DNA of 64,000 nucleotides from CBDDIP01 sp965229005 (GTDB lineage Bacteria; Actinomycetota; Acidimicrobiia; Acidimicrobiales; Ilumatobacteraceae). Made by a program: the position numbers and the translations under genes. The notes under the pieces were generated by a model that did not search any database, had not been told where the DNA came from, and worked only from the letters and a program-made list of their open reading frames with translations. Shown here piece after piece: positions 58,170 through 64,000 of the stretch. The stretch lies in the NCBI GenBank assembly GCA_965229005.1, contig CBDDIP010000001.1, positions 1,240,001 through 1,304,000 on the forward strand, written 5' to 3'. The first letter of the stretch is position 1. Every line of letters begins with the position of its first letter.

Positions 58170-60042
58170 AGGCGAACACCCCCTGCCCGAGCTCGAACGG
58201 CGTGCGGGCATCGAAGCCGCCGGCGCGGCACGAGTAGGTGCCGGAACCGAGGCCGCTGCCGCCCGGGATCGAGCCGCCCGTCGACATCTGCGTCACCAAC
58301 GTCGTGGCGTAGTCGTTCGAGACGAGCGTGATCGTGCCGCCCTCGGCCGTCAGCGCGCCGTGTGCCACGCCACGGGTGCGAGCGCTGAGCACCAAGCCGT
58401 CGCCGAGATCCGTCGACGTCGGCGTGGAGCTGTCGAAGTTCATCGTGAACTGCCCGCTCGACGCGATGGTCAGCACGATGCCGGCACCGCCACCGAGCTC
58501 GTCGACGGGTGCGTTCGTCACGGTGTCGTCGATGTATGCGGTGGTGCTGACCCAGGTGCCCACGAGGCACGGGTCGACGAGCGGCTCCTTCTCGTCGCAG
58601 TCCAGCGGACTGCCGGTGAACGTGAGCGTCGCGGTCTGCGTGCCGCCGGTGACCGCCACGATCACGTCGCCGTCGATGCGCTCGAACGAACCCGGCGAGC
58701 TGCCGTCCGGACAGACGCAGCCACCTGCCCTGGCGCACCAGGTCGTGCCCGACTGCACCACCGCATCGGTCCCGTCGGTGGCCAGGCGTGCGGTGCCGAA
58801 CACCTCGATGGTGACGAGGTCGGCACCGAAGGAGACGTCGAACAGCGAACCGCTCACCTTGCCGATGTCCCGCGTGGTCACGCCCACACCCACCTGCAAC
58901 GGCTGCGGCTCGGCCCGATCGATCGTGATCCCAGGCCCCGTGGCGTCCCACGCCGACCCGAGCTCGGTGCGGCGCAGGTGGCTCGACGGCCATGACTCGA
59001 GGAACGCACCGCTCGACGCACCCGCGCCCTCGAAGGCCGGCTCGTTGGAGAAGCCGTCGAAGATCGCCGTCGCCCGCGTCCACGGGTCGATGCCGACTTC
59101 GTCCATGTGCGCGTAGAAGCCGATGGCGTCGTAGTCGCGCTGGTACAACGACTTGCCGGGGTTCGTCAGGTACGGGGTCCACCACTTCGTGCTCGTCTTC
59201 GTCCCACCCGACATGTCCTCGCCGACCCAGGCGGGCAGTCCTTCGAGGATCCACGCCGGCATCTCGTAGGCAGTGACGCCGAGGTACTGGAACTGGAAGC
59301 AGTGGAACAGCTCGTGGGCCAGCACCATCCGGCGGTCAGCGCCGCGCATGGCCTCGGCGTCGTCGCTGAGGTGGATGGTGCACGTGGCCATCGACGTGTT
59401 GTTGCAGTCACCCGGATCGGCCCACGTGTACGCCAGCCCGAGCCCGGCGTCGCGATGATCGAGCACGATGTAGACCGGGGCGACGAGTTCGATCGCCCCA
59501 CCGAGTTGTGCCTCGATCTCGGCGATCAGCCCATCCGCCTCGCCGCGGATCTCCTCGGCGCCCGGTGAGTCGGCCGTGGCGACGGTCTGCCCGTAGCAGC
59601 CGTGCGTGCTCGCCTGCCGGATGAGCCCCGACGAGGCCGGGACGTCCGGTGAGCTGAGCGCTTCCCCGACGGCGGCCTGCTGCTCGGCCGACAGCTGGTC
59701 GTAGTCGCGCAGGACCCAGGCGACTGCGTCGGTGGCGTCGAGGATCGGCTCGTCGGCGTCGGCCTTGCGCAGCTCACTGCCGGGCAGCGGAGCGACGCCG
59801 AGCGAGAACGCGTCAAGCGCGAGCTGGGTGGACACCTCGCCGTCGGGGCCGATCTGATCGAGGAGCGCCGCCCACCGGTCCGGTGGTGGAGGGCTGTTGT
59901 CCGTGCTCGCGGGCGCGGGCGTGCTCGCGCTGGCCGCAGGTTCGGCGTCGGAGCTCGAGCCGCCGCAGGCGCTGAGGAGGACGGTGCCGGCGAGGATCGT
60001 CGAGAGCGCGGCGGCGCGGAGGTCGGTTCGTGTGGTTCGCAT
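58156..60042 (-). CDS. Lipoprotein with zinc-metallopeptidase-like HELFH motif
   Basis: A 628-residue lipoprotein. The signal peptide ends in a lipobox LLSACGG (Cys26), followed by a Ser/Pro/Ala-rich linker. The motif HELFH at 243-247 with a downstream ILEGLPAW (Glu267) resembles gluzincin metallopeptidases, which use the two histidines and a distant glutamate to bind zinc. The C-terminal 250 residues are beta-rich and include a cysteine cluster (CARAGGCVCPDG). Exact family is uncertain and activity is unproven. ATG 60042 is used; GTG 60048 is equally open. It overlaps the glyoxalase gene at the 3' ends. Confidence 0.75.
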   Translation of the reverse strand: MRTTRTDLRAAALSTILAGTVLLSACGGSSSDAEPAASASTPAPASTDNSPPPPDRWAALLDQIGPDGEVSTQLALDAFSLGVAPLPGSELRKADADEPILDATDAVAWVLRDYDQLSAEQQAAVGEALSSPDVPASSGLIRQASTHGCYGQTVATADSPGAEEIRGEADGLIAEIEAQLGGAIELVAPVYIVLDHRDAGLGLAYTWADPGDCNNTSMATCTIHLSDDAEAMRGADRRMVLAHELFHCFQFQYLGVTAYEMPAWILEGLPAWVGEDMSGGTKTSTKWWTPYLTNPGKSLYQRDYDAIGFYAHMDEVGIDPWTRATAIFDGFSNEPAFEGAGASSGAFLESWPSSHLRRTELGSAWDATGPGITIDRAEPQPLQVGVGVTTRDIGKVSGSLFDVSFGADLVTIEVFGTARLATDGTDAVVQSGTTWCARAGGCVCPDGSSPGSFERIDGDVIVAVTGGTQTATLTFTGSPLDCDEKEPLVDPCLVGTWVSTTAYIDDTVTNAPVDELGGGAGIVLTIASSGQFTMNFDSSTPTSTDLGDGLVLSARTRGVAHGALTAEGGTITLVSNDYATTLVTQMSTGGSIPGGSGLGSGTYSCRAGGFDARTPFELGQGVFAFTSA

Positions 60043-60123
60043 GCCCACCGTTGTGCCAGACCACGAGCGTGCGCGCCTGAGTAGTGACCACTCACCCGAA
60101 GGTGTCGTCGATCACACCGGTCG

Positions 60124-60153
60124 CTCAGTCCGGTTGCTCAGTTCGGTTGCTCA
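60124..60153 (-). repeat. Short 13-bp tandem repeat at the nadE stop
   Basis: CTCAGTCCGGTTG (60124-60136) and CTCAGTTCGGTTG (60137-60149) lie just past the nadE stop (60151-60153), so each unit adds a further TGA on the minus strand. It is a small duplication of the gene end, a miniature of what is seen at asd. The rest of the 108-base gap shows nothing notable. Confidence 0.6.
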
Positions 60154-61869
60154 GCCGCGGTAGCCGTTGGTGATCGGCAGGCGGCGGTCCTTGCCGAACG
60201 CCTTCAGGCTGACGCGCACCCCGGGCGGGCACTGGCGGCGCTTGTACTCGTTGATGTCGACCAATCGAGTGATGCGGCGCACGATCGCTGCGTCGTGGCC
60301 GAGGGCGATGATCTCGCTCGCAGTGCGGTCCTCCTCGACGTACAGACGCAGGATCGGGTCGAGCACCTCGTAGGGCGGCAGGCTCTGGTCGTCGCGCTGG
60401 TCCGGACGCAGCTCGGCGGACGGCGGCTTGGTCAGCACGCTCTCGTTGATGATCATCCGCCCGGCGCGCTCGTTGACGTGCCGGCACAGGTCGTACACCC
60501 GGGTCTTGAGCACGTCCTTGATCACCGCGTAGCCGCCGACCGAATCGCCGTAGATGGTGAAGTAGCCGACGGCCAGCTCGCTCTTGTTGCCGGTGGTGAG
60601 CACCATCCAGCCGAACTTGTTCGACATCGCCATCAGCGTCGTGCCGCGGATGCGGCTCTGCAGGTTCTCCTCGGTGAGGTCCTGCGGGCGATCACCGAAG
60701 GCCGGTGCCGTCATCTCCAGGTACGCGGCGAACGCCGGCTCGATCGGCACCGTCAGGCACTCGATGCCGAGCGCTTCGGCCAGCGCGTACGCGTCGGTCA
60801 TCGAGCCGTCGCTGGAGTAGCGACTGGGCATGCTGATCCCGTGCACGTGCTCGGCGCCGAGTGCTTCCACCGCGACGCACGCAACGATCGTCGAGTCGAT
60901 GCCGCCGGACAGCGCGATGACCACGTCGGTGAACCCGTTCTTGCGGACGTAGTCGCCGGTGCCGAGCACGAGCGCGTCGTACAGCTCGGTGTCGGCCGAC
61001 AGCGGTTCGGCGAACCGAGCGGGCGCGGGCGCGGCCTGCGTGATCGGCCGGTCGCTGACGAACACGACGGGCAGCTGCCCGTCGGTGCGCCGCCCGCGCG
61101 GATCGAGCAACCGCTTGCGGTAGACCGGCTCGACCTCGAGGTCGGTGATCAGGAGCTCCTCGACGAACTGCGCGGCGCGGGCCACGAGCTGCCCGTCGGC
61201 GTCGAACACGACCGAGGCGCCGTCGAAGACGAGCTCGTCCTGACCGCAGACCTGGTTGACGTAGACCAGCGCGCACGACGCGTCGGCAGCTCTTGTCGCC
61301 AGCATGCGCTCGCGTCCGGCGGCCTTGCCGGCGTGATACGGCGAACCGTTGATGTTGATGTTCACCTCGGCACCGCCCGCCGCCTGCTCGGCCAGCGGAC
61401 CGGTCGGGCTCCACACGTCCTCGCAGATGCTGATGCCGACCTTCACGCCACCGATCAGGTACAGCTCGAACGGATCGCTCTCGGCGCCGGGCGTGAAGTA
61501 GCGGGCTTCGTCGAACACCGCGTAGTTCGGCAGCAGCCGCTTGCGATACGTGCCGAGCACCTCGCCGTTGGCGCACACCGCGGCCGCGTTGTAGATGTCG
61601 CGATCGGAGGCGACGTAGCCGACCACCGCCGCACAACGGCCGGTGCGTGCCGCCACCTTGGCCAGACCGGCCAGGTTGTCGGCGACGAAGCCGGGCTTCA
61701 GCACGAGGTCTTCCGGCGGGTAGCCGGTGATGGCAAGTTCGGGGAAGGCGACGATGTCGCATCCGGCCCCCTCGGCCTCGTCGTAGGCCGCGCAGATCTT
61801 GGCGATGTTGCCGTCGAGGTCGCCGACGGTGGGGTTCAGCTGAGCGAGGGCGATCCGCAGACGAGGCAC
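60151..61869 (-). CDS. nadE: Glutamine-dependent NAD+ synthetase
   Basis: A 572-residue two-domain enzyme that makes NAD from deamido-NAD using glutamine. The N-terminal nitrilase-type glutaminase has Glu44 (FPELAITGYPPEDL), Lys110 (TYRKRLLPN) and Cys149 (SICEDVWSP). The C-terminal ATP-pyrophosphatase domain has VIALSGGIDST near residue 310 and TTGNKSELAVGY. It resembles the shorter bacterial type rather than the longer mycobacterial one. The start GTG 61869 lies 6 bases after TAGCCT (complement 61876-61881), so the transcript is probably leaderless. It stands alone between unrelated genes. Confidence 0.95.
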   Translation of the reverse strand: MPRLRIALAQLNPTVGDLDGNIAKICAAYDEAEGAGCDIVAFPELAITGYPPEDLVLKPGFVADNLAGLAKVAARTGRCAAVVGYVASDRDIYNAAAVCANGEVLGTYRKRLLPNYAVFDEARYFTPGAESDPFELYLIGGVKVGISICEDVWSPTGPLAEQAAGGAEVNININGSPYHAGKAAGRERMLATRAADASCALVYVNQVCGQDELVFDGASVVFDADGQLVARAAQFVEELLITDLEVEPVYRKRLLDPRGRRTDGQLPVVFVSDRPITQAAPAPARFAEPLSADTELYDALVLGTGDYVRKNGFTDVVIALSGGIDSTIVACVAVEALGAEHVHGISMPSRYSSDGSMTDAYALAEALGIECLTVPIEPAFAAYLEMTAPAFGDRPQDLTEENLQSRIRGTTLMAMSNKFGWMVLTTGNKSELAVGYFTIYGDSVGGYAVIKDVLKTRVYDLCRHVNERAGRMIINESVLTKPPSAELRPDQRDDQSLPPYEVLDPILRLYVEEDRTASEIIALGHDAAIVRRITRLVDINEYKRRQCPPGVRVSLKAFGKDRRLPITNGYRG

Positions 61870-61892
61870 CTGCTCAGGCTATTGGCAACGCG

Positions 61893-64000
61893 TCAACCCT
61901 GGAAGTAGCCGGCGAAGTCGCTGAGCACCTGGGTGTTCATGAACGAGTAGTACGACGCCGCACCGGTGGTGCCGAGGGGCGTGATCGAGAACGCTGCTCG
62001 CGTCTGGCCACTTCCGGTGGCGTTGCCGTTGCTCACGTCGGGCCGGCCCGCTGCGGTGGACGGCCACGACGTGATGAACCCAGCGCCGATCGTCTCCGTG
62101 ACCGTCAGGTTCTGTGCGATCGCGAGCGCGTTGTCAGGCACGTTCGACGAATTGAACGTGCGCGTGTCACCCGCCTGGAAGCGGGGCGCCAAGCCACCGC
62201 CGTCCCGGGTGTTGATCTCGCGGAGCGACGGCAGCGACACGAACAGACCGGTGGTGCTGCTCGACGCGCCGGATCCCGTGAAGTAGCCGACGACATCGAC
62301 CAGCACGTTCGCCGTCTTGAACAGCTGCAGGTCGATGCTGCCGTCGGCGCCGACCGGCACGACGGCCAGGTTGGCGCGCGTGTCACCGAAGCCGTTGACG
62401 TTGACTGTCGACGTGGCCGGCACCGGGTCGCCGTGCTTGTAGGCGACGGCGTACCCACCGTCGGGGACGGCGTCGCCGCTGAGCCCGGTGACGATCACCG
62501 CCACGGCGCTCGTACCTGCCGGCACGCCGGCGGCCGAGCTGACGACCGGCACGTTGACGACGCCGAGCGTCGAGGTGCCGGTGCGGGTGTACGTGTTGCC
62601 GGGCGCCGATGCGTTGCGGGTGTCGGTGATGCGCAGCGGCGACGTCGCCGTGAAGCGGCCCGAGGAGGTCGCCCCGGACGTGTCGAAGAAGCCGAGGACG
62701 TCGACGACCACGTCGGCCGTCACCGACGACATGATGATCGTCTTGCCATCGGCGTCGAGCGGCACGATCGCCGAGTTGGCCACCACCTCGGTCGCGGACG
62801 CGTTGAGGTTCGACGACGCGGGCCGAGTGGTGCGCGGCGTCCACGACGACACGAACCCGGGGCCCTGCGTGCTGGCAAAGGTGAGGTTGACGAGCGCGGC
62901 GCGAGCGGTGCCCGTCGGCGGGTTGAGATCGACCAGCCGTGTCGTGCCGGCGCGGATCGGGCCTGTGTCGGCACCGGCGTCACGCGTGTCGAAGACGCGA
63001 TCGGACGTCGCCAACGGCGTGTACTTCATCGCCCCCGGCGAGGGCGCCGCTGCGGTGTTGTAGGTGATCTTGCGAACCTGACCGTTGACGTTGGCGACGT
63101 AGTAGAGCGCCCAGCCCGTCGGCTCGAGCACGAAGTTGAGGTCGCTGATCGCCGCCAGTCCGCTTCCGCTCTGGAACGGCTCGACGAAGTTGGCGGTGCC
63201 GTTTGCAGCCCGGAACACGATCTTGCCGGGATCACCGTCAGCGAGGAAGTAGCCGCCGTCGTACTCGGCCGGCCACGCACCGTCGGGCACGAACGCCGCG
63301 CCGGTGATGTAGTCGCCACCGGTGGACGGGTTGTGCGGGTAGTCGAGGATCGGCTGCACGCACACGTTCGTGCCACTCGGCCGGCAGTACGTGACGGTGC
63401 GCGAGTCGGGATCGGTCGTCGGCCCTTGACACACGGGGTTGCTGGCCTGCTTGCAGACGCCCTCGCGTGCCGGCCATCCGTAGTTGGCGCCGATCGCCCC
63501 GACGTTGACCTCTTCACGCGTGCCCTGGCCGACGTCGTTGATGTTGAAGCGCGTGCCACCCGTGTTCGTGTCGAAGGCGAAGCGGTACGGGTTGCGCAAG
63601 CCCCACGCGAAGATCTCCTTGCACCACGTGATCGGTGTCGACGGGTTGTTGCCGCGCATGCGGCAATCCGTGGCGTTGCCGAAGCCCGACAGCGGGTTCC
63701 CCGGTGCGGCGAACCCGGTGTTGCGATCGACGCGGAGGATCTTGCCGTTCAGCAACGAGAGGTCCTGGGCCGCCGTGTTCGCGCCGGCACACGCGGACGT
63801 GCCCGTGCGCGGGTTGCAACCGCCGTCGCCGACGCTGACGTACAGGAACCCGTCGTTGCCGATCTCGAGGTCGCCACCGTTGTGGTTGCCCGGCTCCGAC
63901 GCGATGTTGTCGATCAGGATGACCTCGCTGCCACCGACGATCGTGTCGCCGGCCATCGTGAACCGGCTCACCCGGTTGACGCAGCCGCCGGGCGCGGAGG
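61893..64000 (-). CDS. PQQ-dependent sugar dehydrogenase-like secreted protein (partial, 5' end off window)
   Basis: The frame runs off the right edge; about 702 residues are visible. The first part is the GSDH/sorbosone dehydrogenase beta-propeller (GGCVNRVSRF, LEIGNDGFLYVSVGDGGCNP, LNGKILRVDRNTG, EIFAWGLRNPYRFAFD, GQGTREEVNV, ANYGWPAREG). After about residue 325 come three repeats of a domain of about 120 residues ending in VDVLGFF, VDVVGYF and SDFAGYF, each starting near a (D/N)TR motif. These repeats are common in exported proteins of Acidimicrobiia-like actinobacteria and may attach the enzyme to the surface. The substrate is unknown. Confidence 0.88.
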   Translation of the reverse strand, partial: SAPGGCVNRVSRFTMAGDTIVGGSEVILIDNIASEPGNHNGGDLEIGNDGFLYVSVGDGGCNPRTGTSACAGANTAAQDLSLLNGKILRVDRNTGFAAPGNPLSGFGNATDCRMRGNNPSTPITWCKEIFAWGLRNPYRFAFDTNTGGTRFNINDVGQGTREEVNVGAIGANYGWPAREGVCKQASNPVCQGPTTDPDSRTVTYCRPSGTNVCVQPILDYPHNPSTGGDYITGAAFVPDGAWPAEYDGGYFLADGDPGKIVFRAANGTANFVEPFQSGSGLAAISDLNFVLEPTGWALYYVANVNGQVRKITYNTAAAPSPGAMKYTPLATSDRVFDTRDAGADTGPIRAGTTRLVDLNPPTGTARAALVNLTFASTQGPGFVSSWTPRTTRPASSNLNASATEVVANSAIVPLDADGKTIIMSSVTADVVVDVLGFFDTSGATSSGRFTATSPLRITDTRNASAPGNTYTRTGTSTLGVVNVPVVSSAAGVPAGTSAVAVIVTGLSGDAVPDGGYAVAYKHGDPVPATSTVNVNGFGDTRANLAVVPVGADGSIDLQLFKTANVLVDVVGYFTGSGASSSTTGLFVSLPSLREINTRDGGGLAPRFQAGDTRTFNSSNVPDNALAIAQNLTVTETIGAGFITSWPSTAAGRPDVSNGNATGSGQTRAAFSITPLGTTGAASYYSFMNTQVLSDFAGYFQG

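Noticed and set aside
1..64000. Mobile elements, prophage or genomic island
   Set aside because: I saw no transposase, integrase or tRNA-flanked boundary and no broad change in composition. The only breaks are one-base frameshifts in otherwise conserved genes.

Overview
The window is a very GC-rich actinobacterial chromosome segment with dense, mostly vertically inherited genes. Evidence for an actinobacterium is a mycothiol glycosyltransferase (mshA) next to its usual YbjN neighbour, a rex-hemA-hemC-hemD cluster, a leucine-catabolic acyl-CoA carboxylase operon laid out like mycobacterial accD1-accA1-fadE19, frequent GTG starts, and stop/start overlaps of the GTGA/ATGA type. The secreted proteins with repeated 'VxDTR...VDVxGxF' domains and the overall gene mix suggest class Acidimicrobiia (Ilumatobacter-like). 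That placement is an inference, not proven here. I see no tRNA, rRNA, CRISPR array, insertion sequence or prophage.

Layout. 1-2.9 kb: osmoprotectant-type ABC importer (ATPase, two permeases, lipoprotein). 2.9-4.7 kb: ABC-2 type exporter pair. 4.7-8.3 kb: dienelactone hydrolase, Crp-family regulator, ispD-ispF-rlmB. 8.3-13.5 kb: anchored protein, three 53-bp palindromic repeats, hemB-hemL, and a TPR-GGDEF diguanylate cyclase. 13.5-20 kb: P450 with divergent TetR, alpha/beta hydrolase, two surface/secreted proteins. 20-23.7 kb: rex-hemA-hemC-hemD with a Rex operator. 23.8-28.7 kb: membrane protein, YbaK, acyl-CoA ligase, a 27-codon membrane ORF, SAM hydroxide adenosyltransferase, an intrinsic terminator, proC. 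28.8-33.8 kb: YbjN, mshA (frameshifted), nhaA, Xre regulator, an RsiG-like protein, a MoaD-like protein, a YgjP-type peptidase. 33.8-40.5 kb: PilZ/glycosyltransferase/SdrB-type fusion, cyclophilin, S51-type peptidase, phosphatase, asd with a triplicated 3' end. 40.6-43.3 kb: LysR, MerR and a divergent AurF-type diiron oxygenase with a double palindromic operator. 43.3-50 kb: TetR-led leucine-type catabolic operon (second frameshift). 50-64 kb: M28-like peptidase, lipoprotein, methyltransferase, lysC with internal start, LysR, MFS, TauE, Nudix, glyoxalase, metalloprotease lipoprotein, nadE, and a PQQ-type sugar dehydrogenase running off the right edge.

How parts connect. Three proteins touch cyclic di-GMP signalling: a diguanylate cyclase with an intact inhibitory site, a PilZ-containing membrane fusion, and a small coiled-coil protein carrying two spaced copies of the RsiG c-di-GMP signature (one residue off in each). 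This is the most interesting lead. Many promoter-proximal genes have a TANNNT box 6-9 nt before the start codon, so leaderless transcription looks common, while genes inside operons use Shine-Dalgarno sites or stop/start overlaps. Two genes (mshA and the carboxyltransferase) are each broken by one base in a short G/C run, which may be sequence error.
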